From Bryobacterales bacterium (lineage in GTDB: Bacteria > Acidobacteriota > Terriglobia > Bryobacterales > Bryobacteraceae), in assembly GCA_019261985.1 (NCBI GenBank), contig JAFAQY010000013.1, positions 17,500-81,499 on the forward strand: a stretch of 64,000 bases of DNA, written 5' to 3'. A program made the position numbers and the translations under genes. Numbering within the stretch: position 1 is the first letter of the stretch; the number at the start of each line of letters is the position of its first letter. The notes beneath the pieces are model-generated. The model worked only from the letters and a program-made list of their open reading frames with translations. It had not been told where the DNA came from and did no database searches. This document shows positions 51,977 to 60,231 of the stretch, piece by piece.

Positions 51977-53332
51977 TTAGTGGATAAACGCGTTCCCCGC
52001 GCGAACCAAGTCCAGCCTCGCCTTGCCCAAGCCCAAACTGGGGTCGAGCGGAGCGCCTTGGGTCAATGCGTTCTGGAATCCGACGATCGAGAAGTTCGGC
52101 CTAACATCCTCAAATAGAGCTGCGGCGCCCGAAACCAGCGCCGTGCTAAAGCTCGTTCCCCAGCCCGCGGCATAGAGCCCACCCGGAAAGAATGTCACCA
52201 GACCTTCCCCGGGTGCCGCAGCATTCACATTCCCGTAGTTGCTGAACGTGCTGCGCTGGTCCGAAAGGGTCGTGGAACCCACGTCAACTACGGATGAGTA
52301 GCCGCCTGGATACTGCACGATCGGCTGGCCAGCATTGCCGGCAGAGGAGACAAGAATCACGCCGTGGTTTGCGGCATAGGCTATGGCGGTACTGAGGAGG
52401 GGCGATGAAGAGGCAAACCCGAAGCTCATATTAAGCACATCGGCTCCGTTATCCGCGGCATAGAAAATGGCCGCGGCGATGTCGGCGAGCTGTGCGGACC
52501 CATCGGGACGAAAGGACTTAAGCGGCATGATCTGAGCCTGTGGGGCGATCAGGTGGACCAGACCCGCCATCATCGTTCCGTGGCCAAAAGCACCGGGTAA
52601 GTTCTCGCCGTCCAGGATTTCGACGGTCGACTGGTCTAAGATCTCCACGGTAGATTGGTCCAGAATCTCCACCGTGGATTGCGAAAGAATCGGGGTCGTA
52701 GGTCCGGCATTTGCTAGCCGGGAGTTTCCTTGGGCGAGTGCCGCCGCTATAGCAGGATTCAAATCGTACAGCTCGGATACCGTGTCGGGGCGGTTACGGG
52801 TGAAATCGAAACCCGGCACCAAACTTCCCTGGAGACCAGGATGCCCGGTATCCACGCCCGTATCGATGATTGCGACGATCCCGGTACCTCCGCCAAAATC
52901 ATATTGCGCGTCCGTGAGCCGGATGAGTTGAGCGCTCGGCTGCGTTATGTAGGCCGGGAGAACCCAATTTCCATAGTACAGAACCGGCATGGATGGCCCA
53001 AAAAGATTGGGAAGGGCACCCGGGTTCGGGGCCGCCACTTGGGAGGTTGTCTCGGTCTCGGGGTTTTGGACGATGGCATTGCTCTCAACGTCTACGACGC
53101 CTGGCTCCGCCTTGAGCTCGGCTAAAGCCGTCGCCGAGAACGGCACGACGGCGCTAACCGAATTCAACCCGATTACACTGTTTCGCCACGACTTCAGTAC
53201 GGAGAAACTGTACTCCGCGGACAGCGCGCCGATATCCGTTCCGGGCGACGTCGCGATAACGTAAGTGGATTGCGCAGCTAAAGGCCACGCCGCGGCTAAG
53301 AGAACAAACGATGCAAGACGCTTAAGAACCAC
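51977..53332 (-). CDS. Secreted subtilisin-like (S8) serine protease with triplicated QSTVEILD motif
   Basis: From GTG 53332 (after GGGGGGTGAC) the product has 451 residues with a signal peptide ending near PLAAQ. A propeptide-like region (25-110) is followed by the S8 domain: D157 in IAIIDTGVDTGHPG, H251 in FGHGTMMAG, N in VSSAGNAG and S394 in WGTSFSTALVSG. All catalytic residues are present. Between Asp and His, residues 218-241 consist of three exact copies of QSTVEILD whose codons differ. The propeptide suggests autoproteolytic maturation outside the cytoplasm. It is the last of the sigma/CHAT/zinc-motif genes and follows 53390..54055 after 57 bp. Confidence 0.9.
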   Translation of the reverse strand: MVLKRLASFVLLAAAWPLAAQSTYVIATSPGTDIGALSAEYSFSVLKSWRNSVIGLNSVSAVVPFSATALAELKAEPGVVDVESNAIVQNPETETTSQVAAPNPGALPNLFGPSMPVLYYGNWVLPAYITQPSAQLIRLTDAQYDFGGGTGIVAIIDTGVDTGHPGLQGSLVPGFDFTRNRPDTVSELYDLNPAIAAALAQGNSRLANAGPTTPILSQSTVEILDQSTVEILDQSTVEILDGENLPGAFGHGTMMAGLVHLIAPQAQIMPLKSFRPDGSAQLADIAAAIFYAADNGADVLNMSFGFASSSPLLSTAIAYAANHGVILVSSAGNAGQPIVQYPGGYSSVVDVGSTTLSDQRSTFSNYGNVNAAAPGEGLVTFFPGGLYAAGWGTSFSTALVSGAAALFEDVRPNFSIVGFQNALTQGAPLDPSLGLGKARLDLVRAGNAFIH

Positions 53333-53389
53333 GTCACCCCCCCAACACACACACAATGATTTCCGGCAGCTTTATCAACCGGGGCGTGT

Positions 53390-54055
53390 TCAGACACGAA
53401 GATTCAAAGGTAGTTCAATGCGTTGCCTGCGCTCGCGTAGCGCGATCCGCAGGACGGCATTTTCCACGGCGGGACACTCAAGCACAAACTCGCCGAAACG
53501 GTTCGTGGATGTTCCTGTGAGGGTCCGCCCTGGAATAACCATTTCGACAATGATACCACCTAGGCTATCTTCGGCGTCGTTCTCGTTTGCGATCTGACCT
53601 ACGATCTCGGCAGCTTTATCGGAGGAGGGCGCTTCTACCTGCAAATCGACAATGTAATCGCCGGCACGAAACATTTTGCGCTCGCCTGCGCCTGGGCCAT
53701 TATCCCCCGGGGAACGAACGCCGGCGGGCTGCCAAGTCAGGCTGGCTTCGCGAATAAGCTGTGCGGCAATGGTCTGCCATGTCTGAACCTGCCCGGGAGC
53801 AGGGGGTGGAGGGGTGAAAATCTCCCGGGCGCGCTGAACGACAGCTTCGGGAACGTGCAACTCGCCTTCCGGCAATCCGGCCCGCGTAAGGGCATCCAGC
53901 AAGCGGACCGTGGCGTTGCAGTCCGGGCAACCGGATGCAAGATGCGTCCGCATCAAAGTAACCGCTGGTTCTTGTGCAATGCCTCGAACGAAATCCGTCC
54001 ACTGTTCATCAGTGAAATGCAAATTCTCGGGGTCGTGCTTCTGTAAATTCAACAT
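53390..54055 (-). CDS. Soluble protein with anti-sigma-like zinc motif and beta-sandwich C-terminus
   Basis: From ATG 54055 the product has 221 residues and no membrane helix. The N-terminal part LHFTDEQWTDFVRG with RTHLASGCPDC (H-x4-C-x2-C) resembles the zinc-binding anti-sigma domain, whose usual form is H-x3-C-x2-C. After a Pro-rich linker (FTPPPPAPGQ) comes a C-terminal segment with VGQIANEND, GIIVEMVIPGRTLTGTSTNRFGEFVLE and RIELPLNLRV, which fits a carboxypeptidase regulatory-like or transthyretin-like fold. GGAGAGG precedes the start. I infer that it may bind the sigma factor encoded upstream; no experiment or close homologue supports this here. Confidence 0.6.
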   Translation of the reverse strand: MLNLQKHDPENLHFTDEQWTDFVRGIAQEPAVTLMRTHLASGCPDCNATVRLLDALTRAGLPEGELHVPEAVVQRAREIFTPPPPAPGQVQTWQTIAAQLIREASLTWQPAGVRSPGDNGPGAGERKMFRAGDYIVDLQVEAPSSDKAAEIVGQIANENDAEDSLGGIIVEMVIPGRTLTGTSTNRFGEFVLECPAVENAVLRIALRERRQRIELPLNLRV

Positions 54056-54255
54056 GGCCTCTCCGCCGGCCCTTTCTGCTAATGCGCCATTCGCTTGGTC
54101 AAACCCGGTCTGCAAACCGGCGCTGACGACTGCAATCTTGGTAGTTCCGAACCAACTCCCTAACGTCTTCCCTGGAACAAACTCTTACCAATTGAGGGAC
54201 CAATACCGATCCCAAAAATATACCTTAGTGTCTATATTTAACACATTAGAAAAGC
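54056..54255 (-). other. Gap between CHAT gene and zinc-motif gene
   Basis: About 200 bp in an otherwise tightly packed set of genes. It holds a possible ECF-type promoter at 54125..54148 (see there) and an AT-rich part near 54210-54250. No gene is seen in it. Confidence 0.5.
54125..54148 (-). promoter_or_regulatory. Possible ECF-sigma-type promoter
   Basis: The minus strand reads GGAAC, 15 bases, then CGTC, the bipartite pattern used by many ECF sigma factors. It lies about 70 bp before the zinc-motif gene and would drive that gene and the subtilisin gene. An ECF sigma factor is encoded 3 kb upstream on the same strand. The match is short and could be chance. Confidence 0.35.
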
Positions 54256-57147
54256 TTAAGCGCGCAATATTTCCGATGGCGATTGGAAGCCACCGATTCC
54301 AGGCTCATCCGAAGACTTGAAAATTGTGATCGCCGGATCCCCCACCAAAAGGAAGGGAGCCCACAGGTACGGATCAGGTAGATGCTCACGCATTTTTTGC
54401 ATGGCTCGTTGGGTTGCGCTTCCCAATGCGTAACCCAACCGCAAGTCATCGTAAAAATAGCGCATGAATTGTTGTGTGGCCGAATCGTCGATATCCCACA
54501 GCGCCACCAATAAACTTCTCGCGCCCGCCTCCAAAAACCCGCGCATTAAACCGACCAGTTCGTCTCCGCCCACCACTACGCTGGACCCGGTATGACAGCC
54601 GCTAAGCGTCAGGAGTTCCGCCTGCAGTCGCATCCGGTACAAATCGACGAGGCTTAGCCGAGCATCCGAAAGCTGCAACGCGGAAAAAACGGGATTGTCT
54701 CGCCGGAAGATTCCGTGCGTCGAGAAGTGCAAAATACGCGCGGCCGGGGCGTGTTTTTGAAACGCTTCTAATGAGGCATCGGCGCCGAGAAACAGCTTTG
54801 CTCCGGGCAGCAAACCGGCAATCCCCCGAGCTTCTTCCTCGATTCGCGGGGCGCGGGGATCGGGAGCCGCGATCACTACCGCATCGCCCGCCGCATTGGC
54901 CTGCTTTTGCCGGCACCTGGCCAATACGCTGGCGCTGGGAATCGCGGATATCGTGAAAGCATCGATCAGCGACCGGCGCCCATCGCTTAGCGCCCCAAAC
55001 GGAAGCCCGTGTAAATCCTTGTGCGGGGCGAAAATCAAATGTTCAAACCCCGCCAGACGGTCTTCAAAAGGCGCGATGAGCAGACGATAGATGTCCCCGA
55101 GATGGTACGAAATCGCCTTTAAATTGGCTTCGGCCGTCCGCGAAATTGCTTTGGCCCAGCGGTATCGGGCGATTTGAAATTTGAGCAGCTTTATGCCGAA
55201 TTTGATCGGGCTCGCAGGTCCCAAGGGCAGCGCGTCGACGAAAGAACGGCTGATTAGAAACGCGTACAGTGTCCCGCGCGCCTCGTAGTACTCAACCAGT
55301 AGCTCGCCTTCCCGGAGATGACTTTGCAACACGTTAGCGCCATCGCTTGGGCGCGAGTGCGTTGGAGCCGCGGGGCGGTGGCTGGTCAGCCGCGCGATTT
55401 CAGATTCCAAGTCGCGCGCTCTCTGCCGCAGAAAGCCGGGACGGTCCGGGTCTGCGCCAGACCCGGACGTTATGCCCTGATGCAGCCGGCGGTAGATCCA
55501 GTTCAAATCCCTGCGTAACTCTTGTATCTGAGGGTCCTCGGCCGGATGGTCGGGATTATCGTCCGGCGCTGCAAGCTTGTCCGCGAGGCTCCGCGATTTC
55601 GCCTGCTCAACGAGCGCGAGCGCCTGGGTGGTCCCGTTGCCGTTCCCGTCCGCGCGGGAATTCAGGCACAACGCGACCATTCCCTCATAGACGGACAATT
55701 TGTCAACGAGGATTGAAATCCGCAAGTCTTCCGTGTCCACGCGACTCCGGAGGTCCTCAATATCGCGGCGCGCAGCCTCAAAGGCTTCCAGCGCTTTTAC
55801 GGCATCTCCCTCAATCTCGTAGATTTCACCCTGCAGCAGGTTGGCATGGAAGCGGAGAGAAGGAGAAACATCCTCGCCTGCTCTGCGCACGGCGTCGAGC
55901 CCGACCTCGCGAGCGCGATCGGGGTGACCCGCACGCAACCAGAGCCGGGCAATCAACATTTGCGATTGTGCGGCCCGGCCCGGCATAGCAGTGTTGTTCA
56001 GCACGCGCCAAGCTGACTCGCTGAGGCGCCGGGCTTTGGCGAAATCCATTTCGTAAAACGCCACAACCGCCCGCAACTGATTCGCAAGCGCGGTCCAAAC
56101 TTGATTTTTTTCCTGCACGAACACTCGCCTGGCTTGGAGCAGGCTCCGTCGTGCCCGCGTGTAATCGCGGCGCTGGCTTGCCGCAACCGCAAGGCTGACC
56201 AGTGCTTTGCCCTGTTCGTAGGGCATGGAGAGCCGGCCAAAGCGTTTGGCCGCGCTTTTCGCCATTCGCTCACCCTCGCCGGTCAAATTCAATTCCAGGT
56301 CGATTTCGGCTTCGTCCAAGTCGCACAGCGCCGCATGGTACGCATCTTTCACCAGGCGGCTATGCTCGCGCGATATCTTGTACAGCTTCCGGGCTTCCAC
56401 GTAGTCGCCGCGAAGGTAGTACAAATACGCGATGTTGTAATCGGCCCGGGCTACCAGATTCGTTAATGCATGAGCCTGGGCGTAGTCACGGGCCTTTTGA
56501 TAGTAGGCAAGCGCGGTGGGGAACTGCCCGAGATTGATATTACAGACGGCCAGGTTGCTGAGCGCCGCGGCTACATCCCACGGCTGCCCAGCCGCTTCGA
56601 ATCCTTCGAGCGCCTTTTCATAGCGGGCCGCCGCCTCATGCGGGCGATCGCGTCTGAAATAAATATTGCCTACATTGGAATCCAGGCGCGCCAACCGCAG
56701 ACGGTCATTATGCCGGCGGAAAATTGTTTCCGCCCGCGCGGCCCATTGCTCTGCTTCCTCATACTGGCCGCGAAAGATTAGAGCTTGCAGACTGCTCGAC
56801 AGCGTTCGGCCGACTTCCAGCTCGATGCCCTCGGCTTCAAACATCTTCGCTGCAGCACCATATTCCTCTACGGCTTTCGCATATTCTCCGGTGACGTGGC
56901 TAATATGGCCTTGACTGCGTGCCGCCCAGGCGCGGGTGATCGCATCGGCGCGAAGTTGGGCAAGCTGCTGGATCGCGGCATTCAAGCGCAATGCTCGCGG
57001 ACGATCGCTGTGCAGCGATTCCAGAATGGATGCATGCAATCGCGCGGGCGCATCTGACGGGCATCGCGCAGGCACTGCTTCCAAAAAATCGGTGCGCTGC
57101 TCCGGATCATCGATCCGAGCGAGCGCTTCTAGCCAATCCTCCATCAA
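54256..57147 (-). CDS. TPR-CHAT protease-like protein
   Basis: The product has 963 residues. Residues about 80-520 hold 9-10 tetratricopeptide-type repeats (for example IYFRRDRPHEAAARYEKALEGFEAAG, LAVCNINLGQFPTALAYYQKARDYA). A linker helix region follows, then the CHAT domain from about 640: HLIFAPHKDLHGLPFGAL, catalytic H811 in LHFSTHG, catalytic C851 in LTLSGCHTGS, and end AWAPFLLVGDP-like YLWAPFLLVGDPAI. CHAT proteins are caspase/separase-like cysteine proteases. Both catalytic residues are present, so activity is likely. The gene overlaps the sigma factor gene by 41 bases, which implies coupled translation. There is no signal peptide or membrane segment, so it should be cytoplasmic. Confidence 0.9.
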   Translation of the reverse strand: MMEDWLEALARIDDPEQRTDFLEAVPARCPSDAPARLHASILESLHSDRPRALRLNAAIQQLAQLRADAITRAWAARSQGHISHVTGEYAKAVEEYGAAAKMFEAEGIELEVGRTLSSSLQALIFRGQYEEAEQWAARAETIFRRHNDRLRLARLDSNVGNIYFRRDRPHEAAARYEKALEGFEAAGQPWDVAAALSNLAVCNINLGQFPTALAYYQKARDYAQAHALTNLVARADYNIAYLYYLRGDYVEARKLYKISREHSRLVKDAYHAALCDLDEAEIDLELNLTGEGERMAKSAAKRFGRLSMPYEQGKALVSLAVAASQRRDYTRARRSLLQARRVFVQEKNQVWTALANQLRAVVAFYEMDFAKARRLSESAWRVLNNTAMPGRAAQSQMLIARLWLRAGHPDRAREVGLDAVRRAGEDVSPSLRFHANLLQGEIYEIEGDAVKALEAFEAARRDIEDLRSRVDTEDLRISILVDKLSVYEGMVALCLNSRADGNGNGTTQALALVEQAKSRSLADKLAAPDDNPDHPAEDPQIQELRRDLNWIYRRLHQGITSGSGADPDRPGFLRQRARDLESEIARLTSHRPAAPTHSRPSDGANVLQSHLREGELLVEYYEARGTLYAFLISRSFVDALPLGPASPIKFGIKLLKFQIARYRWAKAISRTAEANLKAISYHLGDIYRLLIAPFEDRLAGFEHLIFAPHKDLHGLPFGALSDGRRSLIDAFTISAIPSASVLARCRQKQANAAGDAVVIAAPDPRAPRIEEEARGIAGLLPGAKLFLGADASLEAFQKHAPAARILHFSTHGIFRRDNPVFSALQLSDARLSLVDLYRMRLQAELLTLSGCHTGSSVVVGGDELVGLMRGFLEAGARSLLVALWDIDDSATQQFMRYFYDDLRLGYALGSATQRAMQKMREHLPDPYLWAPFLLVGDPAITIFKSSDEPGIGGFQSPSEILRA

Positions 57148-57715
57148 CGATATCCATCTCTTGAAGCAGCGCTTTTAACTTCTTCAGGCATCTGCCTCGA
57201 ATAAAGCCGATCGATCCTTCCGCTAACCCAAGCGTGGCGGCTACTTCGCTATACGGGCGAGGCGGCTGTTCAAAGAACAGCATAGTTACCATCTGCCGGC
57301 AGCGCGGAGGCAGGAATTGAATGGCATCCCGGATCTTTTGTTCGCGCTCCGCATCGGCATGAACCGCCGCCGGGTCCGGTTTGTCGTCCGCCATATTCGG
57401 ATCCACGCCGGACATTTGGAGCATTTTTTGACGCCGCTTCTTTTGCAGCATGCAGCGCCGGGCCGTTGCCGTGATAAGCCACGCTCTTAGCGCTTCAACT
57501 TTTTCAATTCTCCCCAAATCCCGGTATAGATCCGCCCACACGTGCTGGAAAACATCGGCGGCATCCTCTGGAGGCAATTGGTACTTCGTTGGAATCGAAT
57601 AGACGAGCCGCTTGTACTTATCGATCAGAGCAGCCCATGCCAAGTCTTCCCCCGCCAGGCATTGCCGAACCAGCTCATCGTCCGGCCAAGTACTATCCGG
57701 TACTAGCAACTTCAT
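57107..57715 (-). CDS. ECF-type RNA polymerase sigma factor
   Basis: The product has 202 residues. Sigma region 2 spans about 12-90 (DELVRQCLAGEDLAWAALIDKY, DAADVFQHVWADLYRDLGRI, LRAWLITATARRCMLQKKRR) and region 4 about 130-190 (FLPPRCRQMVTMLFFEQPPRPYSEVAATLGLAEGSIGFIRGRCLKKLKALL). Regions 1 and 3 are absent, as in ECF sigma factors. The start codon shares a base with the stop of the upstream solute-binding gene (TAATG), and its 3' end overlaps the CHAT gene by 41 bases. It could direct transcription from the possible promoter at 54125. No classical membrane anti-sigma factor is adjacent. Confidence 0.9.
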   Translation of the reverse strand: MKLLVPDSTWPDDELVRQCLAGEDLAWAALIDKYKRLVYSIPTKYQLPPEDAADVFQHVWADLYRDLGRIEKVEALRAWLITATARRCMLQKKRRQKMLQMSGVDPNMADDKPDPAAVHADAEREQKIRDAIQFLPPRCRQMVTMLFFEQPPRPYSEVAATLGLAEGSIGFIRGRCLKKLKALLQEMDIVDGGLARSARSDR

Positions 57716-59403
57716 TACTGGCCTGATCCACCCTTGCGCAAATACAGCTCACTGGAATTCCAAAGCGTAAAGTGGTCCATGACGGCAGGACGGAAGTTGC
57801 CCACGTTACCCCGCTGCGCAACGACAACATTGGGGGTTACGAGAAAAATCATCGGTACTTGCTCGGCCACTATTTCTTGAACCCGCTCGTACTGCTTTCG
57901 CCGCTCCGACGGGTTCAAGGTAACCATCTGTTTCTCCATTAGCTGGTCGATTTCCGCCTCCCATGCGGTGGCGGGCTGCTTCTGGTTGGGATTCCACAAG
58001 TGAGTTCCACCCGAGGACAACCAAACGTTTAACTCGGGATTGGGGTCAGCGTCCCCACCCCCTAAACCCAGCAGAACAGTATCAAACTGCCGCGTATTGG
58101 TCACACGATCCAGCAGCGACCGGAATTCCAACGGCGCGATGTTGACTCCAATGCCGAGTTGAGCATAATCCGCTTGCAACATCGTAGCCATTTGCATCCG
58201 TTCCGGGCTGCTGGTGGATACCAAAATAGAAAACTCGACCGGCGTTTGCGCGCCATCGATAAGCTGCCCTTTCCCATTCCAAAGGAATCCGGCGGCCTTT
58301 AGCATTTGCTTCGCGTCCGCAACCGAGCGCTTCGGATGCGCGATTCGGTCCGAATACCAAAGCCGGTTTCCCGGGCTTACGTGACCCCATATCGGAGTCG
58401 CCCTTCCTAAAAAGACCGTTCGCGCCATGGATTCGCGGTCGGCAGCCAGAGAAAGAGCAGTACGAAACTCACGTTTACTGAACCACTTAATTTTGGGACT
58501 GGCCGGAGAGAGATTGAAGCACAAAAAGTTGTATTCAAGGCCTGGCCCCAGATCCGTCACGCTCGCGCCCTGGCGTTGCAGGAACGAAACCGCGTTCATG
58601 CTGAGGCGGTTCAATACATCGATGTCTCCCGATACGAAGCGCGCCAATTGCACTCCCTCATCGGGCAGGAGGCGGAATTCGATGCCGTCCAGATAGGGAA
58701 GATTGCGGCTGGTACCCGGCGCGGTCTGCCAATACTCAGGGTTTCGCTCCAATACAACCGCTTCTCCGGGCCGGTACTGCTTGAGACGGAATGGTCCGAG
58801 TCCGACAATCTCGGAAGCAGGCGTATTTACCGTCCAAGCGCTGCTTATTTTGCCCGCTTTCCACGCCGGCTCCAGAACATGGCGCGGAAGCATCGCGACG
58901 GAATCAAACACCCTTTCCGCCGCCGCATACGGTTGCGGCAGCGTGAATTCCACAGTGTAGGAGTCGAGTTTCGATACGCGTATGGGCTTGTCTTCAATCA
59001 GCAGCAGATCGCGCTGAGGCGAATGGACCAATTCATCCAGATACACGGACCAGGAGAACACCACATCATCGGCCGTAAACGGAACTCCATCGGAAAAGCG
59101 CACGCCTTTCCTCAGCTTCAGCGTGTACCTGGTTCCGTCGCCCGACCGCGTCCACGACTCCGCCAACCCGGGCTCCGTTTTTTGGGTGAAACGGTTGATA
59201 GTAATCAGATCGGCATGCAAACGGCGGAGGACCTCCCGTGAGGGCGCATCCACCGCAATTACCGGGTTGAATGTTTTAGGCTCTGCGCGTTGCGCCACAT
59301 GCAACACCCCGCCCCAGCGAGGAGTGTCGAGCGAAGCGGCGGTCGTCAGGCCACCGGGGCAGAGCAAAAGCACACTACAGGCCCATGTGGCGACGCGGCA
59401 CAT
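57715..59403 (-). CDS. ABC transporter solute-binding protein, family 5 (peptide/nickel type)
   Basis: The product has 562 residues with a signal peptide (1-23). Family 5 features: AEPKTFNPVIAVD near the start, GLAESWTRSGDGTRYTLKLRKGVRFSDGVPFTADDVVFSW, and YDxxxxxxxxADPNPE-like DTVLLGLGGGDADPNPELNVWLSSGG. It collects oligopeptides or similar solutes in the periplasm for the permeases encoded directly upstream. No lipoprotein box is seen. It ends at the start codon of the sigma factor gene. Confidence 0.9.
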   Translation of the reverse strand: MCRVATWACSVLLLCPGGLTTAASLDTPRWGGVLHVAQRAEPKTFNPVIAVDAPSREVLRRLHADLITINRFTQKTEPGLAESWTRSGDGTRYTLKLRKGVRFSDGVPFTADDVVFSWSVYLDELVHSPQRDLLLIEDKPIRVSKLDSYTVEFTLPQPYAAAERVFDSVAMLPRHVLEPAWKAGKISSAWTVNTPASEIVGLGPFRLKQYRPGEAVVLERNPEYWQTAPGTSRNLPYLDGIEFRLLPDEGVQLARFVSGDIDVLNRLSMNAVSFLQRQGASVTDLGPGLEYNFLCFNLSPASPKIKWFSKREFRTALSLAADRESMARTVFLGRATPIWGHVSPGNRLWYSDRIAHPKRSVADAKQMLKAAGFLWNGKGQLIDGAQTPVEFSILVSTSSPERMQMATMLQADYAQLGIGVNIAPLEFRSLLDRVTNTRQFDTVLLGLGGGDADPNPELNVWLSSGGTHLWNPNQKQPATAWEAEIDQLMEKQMVTLNPSERRKQYERVQEIVAEQVPMIFLVTPNVVVAQRGNVGNFRPAVMDHFTLWNSSELYLRKGGSGQ

Positions 59404-59412
59404 ATCTTTCTA

Positions 59413-60231
59413 TTATCGGCTAGCCCGGTAGGCATTCGCTACGGCTCGCACGGCAAAGGCGCAGCTCAGAAACAACGGCAGCATGGAAAGGACGGGCAAC
59501 AATCGCCACCACTGTTCCCGTAGCAAGTAGGCTTGTTTCAAGGCTATGATGAAGGCGCCCCAGCTTGGCTCCGGTTCGCTTACTCCCAGCCCAAAGAACG
59601 ACAGCGTGACTTCGGCGAGAACGAACCGGGGAAACAGGACCAGAGCTTGCGCCGCAAGCACGCCGAGAGTTCCAGGAAAAATATGGCGCACAAAGATCCG
59701 CCATTCCGGAACTCCGAATGCGCGCGCCGCTTCGACGTATCCGCGCTCGGAAAGATTCAACACCATGCCGCGAACCAGGCGCGCCGGGCGGGCCCAACTC
59801 ACGAACGCGAGCAGCAGCAACATGGTCGCAAGTACCGCGCGAGGCTTCAGGTCGAGAGGCAGGATTGCGCGCAAACCGATCACAACGTAAAGCCACGGTA
59901 AAGATAAGGTGAGGTCTCCAAGCCGCAGAAAAAGAGCGTCGATCTTACCCCCTTTGAATCCGACCAAACCGCCGGCGGCCCACCCCAGAAACAATCCAAC
60001 TACGGTCGCCGCCACGCCACTGAGGACCGACCAGCTTGCCCCTGCAAGAAATCGCGAGAACACGTCACGGCCGTAGTCGTCCGTTCCGAACCAGTGAAGC
60101 GCGCTGGGAGGCGAGTTCGAGATGTCCCGGTGCTGCTCGATCGGATTATAGGGCGCCCACAGAGCCCCGGCGGCAAGCACCAGGATGATGCCTGCGAAAA
60201 CACTTAATCGAGCTTTAGCGGAACCGTTCAT
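59413..60231 (-). CDS. ABC transporter permease (DppC/OppC type)
   Basis: From ATG 60231 the product has 272 residues and six membrane helices. The N-terminal helix is followed by HWFGTDDYGRDVFSRFLAGA, the DppC signature, and the EAA loop EAARAFGVPEWRIFVRHIFPG, which contacts the ATPase. A longer start at 60282 would overlap the neighbouring permease by 68 bases; the shorter overlaps by 17. With 60215..61120 it forms the membrane channel of the transporter. Confidence 0.9.
   Translation of the reverse strand: MNGSAKARLSVFAGIILVLAAGALWAPYNPIEQHRDISNSPPSALHWFGTDDYGRDVFSRFLAGASWSVLSGVAATVVGLFLGWAAGGLVGFKGGKIDALFLRLGDLTLSLPWLYVVIGLRAILPLDLKPRAVLATMLLLLAFVSWARPARLVRGMVLNLSERGYVEAARAFGVPEWRIFVRHIFPGTLGVLAAQALVLFPRFVLAEVTLSFFGLGVSEPEPSWGAFIIALKQAYLLREQWWRLLPVLSMLPLFLSCAFAVRAVANAYRASR

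Noticed and set aside
52610..52681. Short regular DNA repeats suggesting a CRISPR-like array
   Set aside because: The units are adjacent without spacers, lie in frame within the subtilisin gene and differ only at synonymous positions.
51977..57715. Interpreting the CHAT/sigma genes as part of a type III-E CRISPR locus
   Set aside because: No CRISPR repeats, Cas7-like fusion or other cas gene is present in the window.
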